From assembly GCA_016098155.1 (NCBI GenBank), contig JAAAJB010000428.1, positions 5,257 to 28,238 on the forward strand: a DNA stretch of 22,982 nt, read 5' to 3'. Source of the DNA: Actinomortierella ambigua. Its lineage: Eukaryota; Mortierellomycota; Mortierellomycetes; Mortierellales; Mortierellaceae. This document shows positions 1 through 7,571 of this stretch, piece by piece. Positions within the stretch are counted from its first letter, which is position 1; the number at the start of each line of letters is the position of its first letter. Below the pieces are notes generated by a model that had not been told where the DNA came from, did not search any database, and saw nothing but the letters and a program-made list of their open reading frames with translations. Made by a program: the position numbers and the translations under genes.

Positions 1-14
1 TAAGTATATCACCC

Positions 15-39
<25 letters not shown>
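15..39. repeat. 25-nt poly(A) tract
   Basis: An uninterrupted run of A residues near the left edge, similar in length to runs at 1959-1984 (T), 11739-11764 (A) and 22958-22982 (T). Such long A/T homopolymers recur in the non-coding DNA of this window. They may be old retroposition tails, replication-slippage products or nucleosome-excluding elements; the sequence alone does not decide. Confidence 0.9.
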
Positions 40-46
<7 letters not shown>

Positions 47-174
47 ATGCTGCCATCGATCGAATTGGGAATTATATATAATAACGAAAGAATGGTGCAG
101 TGGTATAATTCATATCAGAATCTTTAAGCAGATTTGATAAATGCGCAGCATTGTGTTTTCTTGTCTATTTGAAG

Positions 175-459
175 GTGGTAAAGAATACAGTACAGAGTGT
201 TCAGAGACAAATTCTTTTGGACGCACTTGGGGCAGTTGGCAGCGAGGAGCAGTGGGTATGTGTGCGGGGGTTTACTTGCTGCTATCTGTCCTTCCTCGGT
301 TCCACAACGACTAACAACAACCGTTATAAAGAGATGAACATGCAGAGTCTTGCCACCATGGTGCCCGATCTTCCTCTTCTACGTTTCCATCTCCTGCGGC
401 AAAGAGCTGACAAGAGTATTGGTTGGTTTAAAGGTGAGGAAGCATTTTCGCATCGATAA
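175..459 (+). CDS. Possible 3'-terminal exons of an unrecognised gene (5' part missing)
   Basis: A pyrimidine-rich stretch ending in an AG at 173-174 precedes an open exon (175-255) reading VVKNTV...VGSEEQW. It ends at a canonical GTATGT donor (256). A perfect CTAAC branch motif lies at 311-315 and a CAG acceptor at 343-345. Joining 255 to 346 keeps phase 0 and continues SLATMVPDLPLLRF... to a TAA at 457-459. An AATAAA at 652-657 could serve as the polyadenylation signal. A further alternative is a 51-nt intron (GTGAGG donor near 434, CAG acceptor at 484), which would give a different C-terminus stopping near 582. No start codon for the gene is evident, so it would begin in the first 100 bases or outside the window. 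I do not recognise the family; it could also be a decayed fragment. Splice-site quality is the only real support. Confidence 0.3.
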   Translation: MVKNTVQSVQRQILLDALGAVGSEEQWVCVRGFTCCYLSFLGSTTTNNNRYKEMNMQSLATMVPDLPLLRFHLLRQRADKSIGWFKGEEAFSHR

Positions 460-651
460 AAAATGTTTTATAATAATATGACAGTGCGTTATTTTAATGC
501 TTCCGTCGTTCTACTACACTTTATCTTCGCGTTCCATTCCGCACTCCCCTGCCATGGCCTTCCCCAAGCTTAACTGGGTCTCAGAGTGCTAGGTAGCAAG
601 TGTATATGACCTATGAAATGGGCTCATATCGTGCCTGTGAACTGTATACGG

Positions 652-657
652 AATAAA
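652..657 (+). promoter_or_regulatory. Candidate polyadenylation signal AATAAA
   Basis: AATAAA lies about 195 bases after the TAA at 457-459 of the putative left-edge gene. Weak evidence alone, but it is consistent with a plus-strand transcript ending here, convergent with the minus-strand secreted-peptide gene that ends at about 980. Confidence 0.3.
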
Positions 658-979
658 TGAAAGGATTTGGCTTACGGAAGCTGCAATATTCACTTTGATG
701 GACTGAACAGCCAAAGGACAGATTTGTTCTGGCTGACGCGCAAGATCACTCAGTTCGCTCCTCGCTCAATGTTCCAGATACTGTACGAAATAGGCAGTCT
801 CTATGTCCAGTGAGGGGTGTGCCATTCGGGATGCAACTTACACACGAGACCCACCACCAGCCACACCCACGCAGAAGGTTAGTCTCAAGGCTATGCCTGG
901 TGCGTCATGTGTTGATAGCTGGATCCCTTTTTTTTTTAAAGAATAACGGCCCGCTGTAACAATATAGTAATTGGACAGT

Positions 980-985
980 TTTATT
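980..985 (-). promoter_or_regulatory. Candidate polyadenylation signal of the secreted-peptide gene
   Basis: The minus strand reads AATAAA here, about 120 bases downstream of the stop codon at 1105-1107. It completes a TATA - ORF - poly(A) signal arrangement for the small secreted peptide. Confidence 0.5.
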
Positions 986-1104
986 TAGATAGGGTGTGAA
1001 GAGAGATCGGGCAGCTTTGGAATAACGGAGAGGATCTCTTTCTTTGAACTTGGCAGCCTTACGAGGCACAATCATGGCCGAATGACAGCATGTCGAATCT
1101 GCCT

Positions 1105-1275
1105 CTACGCGTCACAGCAAGGATAGTGACCTACGACACAACATAGTATGAAGTTCAAGTTGACACCTTCGCAAGTGAGGCATGGGTCCGCAGATTGAAG
1201 AGTAGGATGGTCGGTAGGAAGGGCAGCAATGGAAGCCACGAAAGCCAAAAGGACGATTGAGTGCCAGAGATGCAT
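1105..1275 (-). CDS. Small secreted cysteine-rich peptide (56 aa), novel
   Basis: A single-exon ORF of 56 residues beginning MHLWHSIVLLAFVASIAALP, a textbook signal peptide: short polar start, hydrophobic core LLAFVASIAA, and small residues at the likely cleavage site near residues 18-20. The ~37-residue mature part carries six cysteines spaced C-x2-C-x9-CC-x6-CC (residues 32, 35, 45, 46, 53, 54), enough for three disulfides, and ends two residues after the last pair. A TATA box (TATAAAT, 1391-1397, minus) lies about 116 bp upstream of the ATG and an AATAAA about 120 bp downstream of the stop, so the transcription unit looks complete and independent. A GTAGGT in the ORF could act as a splice donor, but the possible introns would be too short. 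I recognise no family. Small secreted cysteine-rich proteins are common among fungal effectors and cell-surface or antimicrobial peptides; assigning any of these roles would be guesswork. It lies in gene-poor DNA next to a retroelement relic. Confidence 0.55.
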   Translation of the reverse strand: MHLWHSIVLLAFVASIAALPTDHPTLQSADPCLTCEGVNLNFILCCVVGHYPCCDA

Positions 1276-1390
1276 TGGAAGAACTGTGTCGTGAGCCAGG
1301 AAGGACTAGGATAGAGGATATACCGCAGGATAGAGCCGGGCAGAGGAGTAGTTGACTGATAATGTGAAATGAAAAGGTGTCAGAGAGGGC

Positions 1391-1397
1391 ATTTATA
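1391..1397 (-). promoter_or_regulatory. TATA box of the secreted-peptide gene
   Basis: The minus strand reads GACTATAAATG here. With initiation about 30 bases downstream, the 5' leader would be roughly 85-90 nt before the ATG at 1275. It is a clear TATA element appropriately placed for the minus-strand ORF. Confidence 0.5.
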
Positions 1398-2864
1398 GTC
1401 GCTGTATGGGTATCGAGATTGCCGCGTCCTGTCCGAGAAAGTATGGTCTAGAAAGCGGGTCTTTTTTCCCAGATGCATTCAAGGATTGCACGGACGCGAT
1501 TTCAGGCTGGTAGGTCTAGACTTGACCAGACCGTTCCATCTGTTACATGATCATGAGGTCTGAGGTTTGTGTGGGGGGGGGGTTGTGCAAGTGCGAATTC
1601 TTCCCTCGCTCGGGAATATAGATGTGTGCATCTTTCTCCAAAAAATGAAAAAGGGGGCTACTACAAAATTTCGGGGGGACTCAGATGTAACTTGTTCTCT
1701 ATGAACTTGCAGGAAAAAGGCGGACTGGGTGTGGACATTTGGAGTTCCTCGGCTCTAGCCTTCATGCTATTCGAGCATCGCTATCCAAGAACTGCCCAGG
1801 CCCTTCTGTCTGTTATGATGATAATGAGATCTAAGGTGCACTAGGGTCCTATTATGCGACTTGACACAGGAGAGTCATTAGGTCAGGTTGTAGTTCACCC
1901 CAAGTAAAGCTGATCATTTGTACGCGCGTCTCTCTAGGCCGTCATGTCTTCCAAAAAGTTTTTTTTTTTTTTTTTTTTTTTTTTACATCTCAACCCGACA
2001 CTAAACTAAGGGGTCATTATTATATGGATACACAGGGGTGATTGGAGGAGGATATCCCAACGCGAACTAGGAACAGAACTTGGTTTCCCTCCCACACTCC
2101 ATTGATGCAAGACACTTTATTTTTTTTTGGCGCTATGAAGGGCTTGTAACCAGCCTTGCTGCGTTTGTGAAAACGCCCAGCATAGCACTGACCGATGGCG
2201 GTCGTTTAGGGGGCCCCACGCGCTATGCACAGCGAGAAGTGCGGTGCCACGTAGCCACGACTTCGGCTAGAGGGGCCAATGGTCAAACGCCGATGGCGTC
2301 CGAGCTTCAGTCGGTCAACGTGAGAATTGTCAGCTCTGCACCTCGTCCTGTCAGGAAGCGCAAGGCTTCTTTGGGCTCACACGAACGTGAGAGTAAGACA
2401 TACAGCTCTGGCCTGCGCTGCCGGGTTTACTGTCTTTTCTACCCGTTGCTCAGAGGATATCAGTTTGGGCGTGTTGAGGATGTAATGTGGCAGACAGTCG
2501 GTCGTGTCTCGCTTCCTGACCGGATCCCTGAACATTATCTGACATCTTCTGGGCAGAGTGACAGTATGCACATTCAAGATAGCAGTATCTTTTTTTTTTT
2601 TTTGGAGCAACTACATCGCACTTTGGGCCCCTATTAGTGCTACCTCCCGCATGACTTTGCAAAACTACTATCTGAATAACGGCTTTTTTTAACCACCTGC
2701 ATAACAACCTTGAGCAGTGAAAAAAAAAAGATGAAAACTACAGTAATACCCCTGAAGTGGCAGAATTCTTACGAGTCTTTTTTGCTTACCCCTGATTGTG
2801 TTGCAGCTCCACAACCGCATCAATCTCGCTCACCCTGTCCTGAAGAGGGAGATGAGAATGAAGG
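1398..2864. other. Gene-poor stretch, no supported gene
   Basis: I see no convincing gene. There is a 26-nt poly(T) run (1959-1984), a T13 run near 2590, and open frames of 91 aa (1569-1844, +) and 185 aa (2080-2637, +). Neither frame resembles a known protein, and the second includes poly-Phe encoded by a T-run. The second frame has a basic segment (RPVRKRKASLGSHERE) and lies just upstream of the retropepsin relic, so it could be decayed gag-region sequence, but nothing such as a CCHC knuckle supports that. Confidence 0.5.
1959..1984. repeat. 26-nt poly(T) tract
   Basis: An uninterrupted T run in intergenic DNA, one of four homopolymers of 25-26 nt in the window. Confidence 0.9.
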
Positions 2865-2946
2865 GTGTCCTCTTTTTCACAAGTGAGTGCAACAGCGTCC
2901 AAGAAGAGCCCCGACCTTTCTTCTCCATCTGTTGATAGAAGGATCT

Positions 2947-3073
2947 CTATTTCTCCTTTGCATAGGGGACCGATGTGCGAGCACCTTGCTCGGCACTGGT
3001 GCGATGTATTCGTACACGAAGGCGACCGAGGATGTGCCTGTTCTTCGCGAAAGCCTTAAGCAAGTATACAAAT
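2947..3073 (+). pseudogene. Retropepsin (aspartic protease) relic
   Basis: The frame around 2968-3073 reads GDRCASTLLGTGAMYSYTKATEDV and continues to a stop after LKQVYK. Retroelement proteases carry a catalytic D-T/S-G-A motif followed by a hydrophobic or aromatic pair. Here the catalytic aspartate position is glycine (LLGTGA), so the enzyme would be dead even without the stops around it. Distance and order relative to the RT relic fit a pol polyprotein. Confidence 0.5.
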
Positions 3074-3401
3074 AAACTTGAAATGTAATCAGCGTGAAAC
3101 GAGTTGAACTGGTGTAAAGCCATTGTGGGAGTGGATTTGTCCGCCACTTCTGGTTTTGTTTCGTGTTGGCAGCACCAGATCTGAACGTAGATTACCTTGG
3201 CGAGGAAGAGGAGCGCCTCGCCTTGATCCCTGATAAAGTGTTGGAAGGGAAAGATCATGCTTTAATTGCGGTTCGTGAACGCGCTATGGGGGTTCTGTAA
3301 CCTCTCTTGGGCGAGAAGGAGGCGATTAATCCGAAACGTCGTTGTCCATTGCCAGTTGCCACGATTGAGTTGAAAGTGCGCGAAAACACTAGCACTTATC
3401 T

Positions 3402-3997
3402 GCCTCGCAGGAACTGGTTCTCTCATCACCAGCGGCAGCGAGTGCGCTATCAAGCAATGGCTTGCTGACGGTGCGGCTGCGCCTGACCCGACGGGCTGAC
3501 CCTACAGCTACAGGCTGACCTTGACTGTCCGTAGGGATATGGATGACAACGTCTTGAAGTACCGCGTGTGCATGGACACTCGTCGATTGAACAAAGAGCT
3601 TATGGAAGTAGATCGATTCCCTTTGTCAATGGTGTCCTGACCTTTTGGAGCAATAAAGCAATACCATATTTCATTCCTCAATTCAGGCACTATAGATGAG
3701 TAGCAATCGAAGATGGCCGTTTTTTCAGCGTAACTTTTGTGGTCCTGCGTGGTCCTGCGTGGGGATTGTGGCCCATAAAGAGTTGAGGCACGGCGTGATA
3801 AATTACACAAGCAAATTCCTGCCTAACGGCGTTGCATTTATGGTATCGGTAGTATACATGATTTTCGGGGGTGTACATACGAAATCGTCGGTTGTCGTTC
3901 TGTTGATGTATGTGAGGCCAATTTGACTCTTTATCCGTTTGCAATGACGAAGTCTCGTTTAGGACCTGCACATGAAGTGATGGCAGGGGTTGAATAC
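3402..3997 (+). pseudogene. Reverse transcriptase relic
   Basis: Part one (3402-3640) has an internal TGA at 3498 and carries the fingers/palm block KYRVCMDTRRLNKEL followed by DRFPL, very like the Ty3/Gypsy RT consensus RVCVDYRxLNxxTxxDxFPLP. Part two (3696-3925) contains GPAWSCVGI and KFLPNGVAFMV. The catalytic YxDD box region is degraded: VVYMIFGG stands where the two aspartates should be. Part three (3923-3997) has LTLYPFAMTKSRLG, corresponding to the region just after the catalytic loop. A short tandem duplication of GTGGTCCTGC lies near 3740-3760. Several stops and frameshifts make it a pseudogene. Confidence 0.6.
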
Positions 3998-4134
3998 GCT
4001 TGCCTTTTTTGGAACCAAAGTACTTTTCTCGCAGGGACAGCAAAAAAAAAAAAATTATTTACATCTTTAGTGGCGTTTCCGCTCAAGAATTCAGCTCTTG
4101 TGTTCATGGACATTCAAACCTGAGCCAACCAACA

Positions 4135-7100
4135 ATGAGCACCACCTCGTCTTCGCCAGAACCTCAAAATGTTCCTCGGTCACCAAGCTTGGCTACACAG
4201 GAGGAGGTTGTTCTCCCAACTCATGTACTGCTTTGGGCGATGGCGGAGGAATACATTGAAGAAGCCAGGGACATTGCATTCGTCGCGACAGCACAGCCAA
4301 AGACATTCACACAGTGGCGCGCCAGACACCAGGAGCTGGTGTATATGGCTATCAAAACCTTGACGGCTGTGCAAGCCCTCAGTTCACCTGTCATGACACA
4401 GCTCGATCGTGCCAAGACTGGGCTCCGTTTGGCACAGGTTCTCTATGAAGAAACGGAAAACCATGACCGCGCCGAAGCAGAAGTAGCGCAGGCTGTGAGT
4501 ACACCGTGTACAATGCCTTGTGATCTGGAGCCAGGAGACTACAGGATTGTTTCAGGTGTCATTGAAAATATATCGCTGACTGTGTTGGAACGATGGTTGT
4601 ACTTTTTTTTTCTCTTTGTGTAGATCATCTTAGCAGACTCTGTTCAGGGATCACAGGCTCTAGAAATCCATCTCAGACTGTACGAGCTGCAGATTATGAT
4701 CTACATGAGGAAAAAGCAGTTTCGATTGGCGAAGAATACGCTCAGATTGGCGAGCGCAGAGGCTGAGAAGTAAGGCGATGCAATTGAGTTGTAAAGGCTT
4801 TACCATGCGCGAACTTTATAGATTTTTTCTTCAATGCTGACTATTGGAAACGACCTTTCTCAAATAGACAAGGTCTGATAGAATGGTCATATCAATTTGC
4901 GCTTAGCAAAGCACAAGCGCACTTTATGATGCATGAATCCACCGAGTGTTTAGTGGAGCTCAACCGATGGGCAGCATTTGCCGATGCTCGCCAAGACTTT
5001 GATATGAAGGTACTTTGTTCATTAAGAGACAAAATGTCGTTGATGGGGCATCAATATTACTTTGAAAGAAAGCTCACTCTACCTTAAAAAAAAAACAGTT
5101 TGCCTTTTGGATAGTTGCAACCCATTACTCCTTCATGTCGTCCAAGTGGAACCAAACGCTAATGTACCTGAGTCAATTAACTCCGCACATGAACCTGAAT
5201 ATTCCCTCGCCAATCGATACCACGGAGAGCCTCGTGAAATCTATGCCGGGGTCCCCCTCCGCTGCAGCACCGGTTCCCCCTCAGTATGGCTGTCAATCAA
5301 AGCAGCTCCGCGTTTACTTTCTCATTCTCTACATCTCAACCATGCTCCGCATCGGTGACATGACAAAGGCGCTGGCGGCATTGACGGCACTCCACGCAGC
5401 GTTGGATGAAACTCGACCACAGGATACCGACGAGCTCCAAGGAATCTTCAGGGTGCCCATTCATGGAGTTAACGATATGCCAGGCAGCACTATCGGGATT
5501 CGAATCAGGTGGATGTCGTTCTCGCAAGTATACTGCTTGACATACCTCCTTTCCGGTATATGCCACAAGGCTGACCTGACTCAACCCTCAAAGGCACAGG
5601 AGTTTCTTGTCGAGGGCATCAAAGTAGTTGATCGTAAGTCACTCCAAGAGGGCTATTTTTTTTTTTTTGAATGATCGAATTGCACTGAGATATGGTTGAT
5701 GAAGCATGAAAGCTTACCACGAATACAATCTTTTCCGGTACATGCGACCTTCTAGGCGAGTTCAATGTCAATGACCGTAAGTCTTTTTCGTTGCCCTGCT
5801 GTCTATGCGAGCGATGCTCTCGTGCTGCGAACTTCCTCTTTTTTGGTTCTTAGCACTGACTCTACATGTGCGATTCATCGGCTTTATAGATGCACCAGCA
5901 ACGATACTCATCAGGCGAAACCAGCAATGGTACTCGCTCTTAATGATGAACATGCTTCTCCAGCTGGTGGATGTGTTTCTGCTAAAGTTTGAGCTGGCAG
6001 CGGCTGAGGATGTAAGACTCGTGCTTCTGCTCTCAGGCTACTCTTGGTTTCGTAGGGGATTTGATGGAAGATGGCTGCCAAGCGGGTACTCATCCAATTC
6101 TTTGCACACTTGTCTAAATTGCAATAGGTCTTACTGAGGGCCAACTACTGGGCGAATATCAGCAACATGGGAGACCAGTTTGCGTGGAGAATTATGCTTG
6201 CTACAGGGATGGTACTTCAAATGCGTGGACGACTAGAGGATTCGCTCAAATGGTTTCAGTTTTGCATGCAACACAGCCTGGATGAAGTCAGAGATCCCGA
6301 TGGGTTTGATGCCAAAACGCTTGCCATCTGCAACACAGCACTCATTTATTGCGGAGAACGATTCTTTAATCCCGCCAAGGTAGGGTTGATGCGTGGCAGC
6401 AGTGGAGTTGGTTGTGGTAGTGGCGCCGGTGTTGGAGTTGGGAGGAGGAGGAGGAGGAATACAGTGGACTACGCGATGCATGCTGCTATCTTACATCCAA
6501 CAACTGATATCTAATACGATGATGGCTACAATTCACAATAGGTCAAACAGCTGGTGAATGTGATCAAGGCGCGATATCCAACAGGGTTGCCAGCGAATAT
6601 CCAGTGCGCGCTTCACATCCTAGATAGCTGGATCAGTGTCGGGGTGATACCAGCCAGGCAACATCTGCAGGAGGCACTGCGGCTCTCCAATGCACTCCAA
6701 AACACACAAATGCGGAGCTTGACGCTTCTCTTGCTGGGTCATGTATACTTGCAATCCCACGATGACCAGGCCGAGCGTATGCTGTCCGTGGGATTCTCGC
6801 ATGCTGTGAAGACGGGTAACAAGTTTATTGCCAGTGCATCTGGGTCGTGTTTACAAGGTATGTTCTGTGGGGGTGGGGGTGGGGGGAGGTGGTGGGGGTC
6901 TGACATATGATGCATGCATACAAATATTTTTTGGGGGCAGGCAGCACACAGACAGGGGCAGTGCAAGAAGCTGATATGGTCTTTCCGGTTTTGATTGTCT
7001 CACTGTTAGAACTGTACCTGAAGACGGCACAGGGGATCAAAGCGAGCCAACAGGCGGAACTCAACAAGCAGGTGACCGAGGACGTCGATAAAGCATTCCA

Positions 7101-7152
7101 GTCGACCATGCTTGCATCGCTTCTGGAGCCTTTGCAGCTGCCAGCACCTTGA
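4135..7152 (+). CDS. MAU2: MAU2/Scc4-family cohesin loading factor subunit
   Basis: Nine exons: 4135-4494, 4624-4769, 4868-5009, 5099-5633, 5756-5776, 5890-6011, 6128-6379, 6542-6857, 6941-7152. All junctions are GT..AG and in phase, giving 701 aa ending in TGA. The protein is helical and TPR-like throughout, as in MAU2/Scc4, the partner of Scc2/NIPBL that loads cohesin onto chromatin. Diagnostic segments are LLWAMAEEYIEEARDIA near the N-terminus, SKWNQTLMYLSQL in exon 4, ANYWANISNMGDQFAWR in exon 7 and LLLGHVYLQSHDDQAERML in exon 8. Length is similar to or slightly above animal MAU2 (about 610 aa). Exon 5 is a 21-nt microexon. The start ATG at 4135 follows an A-rich leader and opens MSTTSSSPEPQ; an upstream in-frame extension to 4000 runs into the poly(A)/retroelement region and is unlikely to be used. 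The promoter is only about 135 bp from the RT relic. Family call is from recognition, not search. Confidence 0.85.
6869..6899 (+). repeat. G-rich tract in MAU2 intron 8, quadruplex-forming potential
   Basis: Within the intron 6858-6940 the sense strand has four or more runs of at least four Gs separated by single T or short AGGT spacers. This fits the G3+N1-7 x4 quadruplex pattern, and the nascent RNA would carry it too. It lies directly after the 5' splice site. Confidence 0.7.
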
Positions 7153-7571
7153 AGAGGAGGGGGGGGGGCAGCATGGCCTGATGAGAGCAGTGTAATGTAC
7201 AGTACATGTTACAATATAAACTCTGTCCGTCCTTTACTTGTACAGTACAGTGATGATTTAGACTCGTTCGATTGCCCCTGCGGACACATTTTGTAAGATT
7301 GTGTGTTCTTCTACATCTCTCTCATTGCAATCCTTTCCTTTTCTCTCTCTCTCTTTCAAACTTTTGTCCTGCCTTTTCTCTTTTTGTATATTCGGGAACT
7401 TGTCACCTCCTCCCTCTTCCTCCTACCTTCGCCTTCTTCCTCTCGCTCCATTCGCCGTAGGCTTTCATTCTTCCTCCCCACATCTCTCTCTCTCTCTCTC
7501 TCCCTCGCTCTACATTCTTTCGCCTTCGCCTGTCTAAACCTAAAATTCTCATACCCATATTCTCTCCCGCC
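7153..7571 (+). promoter_or_regulatory. MAU2 3' flank and pyrimidine-rich BUD6 promoter/leader
   Basis: After the MAU2 stop there is a G9 run and an inverted repeat around TGTACAGTACA (7196-7207; TGTACAGTACA again near 7240-7251), then an ACAATATAAAC element near 7211-7220. From about 7300 the sense strand becomes strongly C/T-rich with a (TC)n run at about 7486-7503, as is common in fungal core promoters and leaders. No canonical AATAAA is visible for MAU2. Confidence 0.5.

Larger units (their letters stand above)
2865..4000 (+). mobile_element. Decayed Ty3/Gypsy-like retrotransposon pol fragment
   Basis: Successive short plus-strand frames, separated by stops and frameshifts, match the order of an LTR-retrotransposon pol gene. 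First comes a retropepsin-like site (LLGTGAMYSY, 2986-3015). Next is a linker (3160-3300) containing NVDYLGEEEERL. Then comes the start of a reverse transcriptase (3402-3640), whose KYRVCMDTRRLNKEL corresponds to the conserved RVCxDYRxLN block. A later RT part (3696-3997) contains KFLPNGVAFMV and LTLYPFAMTKSRLG. No RNase H, integrase or CCHC gag motif was found, and I could not see flanking LTRs. The copy is therefore truncated and inactive. It ends about 135 bp before the MAU2 start codon, so it lies in or against that gene's promoter. The superfamily call rests on remembered family motifs and domain order. Confidence 0.6.

Noticed and set aside
93..104. TGGTGCAGTGG, similar to a tRNA A-box
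   Set aside because: No B-box (GGTTCGANNCC) or acceptor-stem pairing follows within 80 nt, so no tRNA or tRNA-derived SINE is supported.
2080..2637. 185-codon plus-strand frame
   Set aside because: It includes poly-Phe from T-runs and matches nothing recognisable. At best it is decayed sequence upstream of the retroelement relic.
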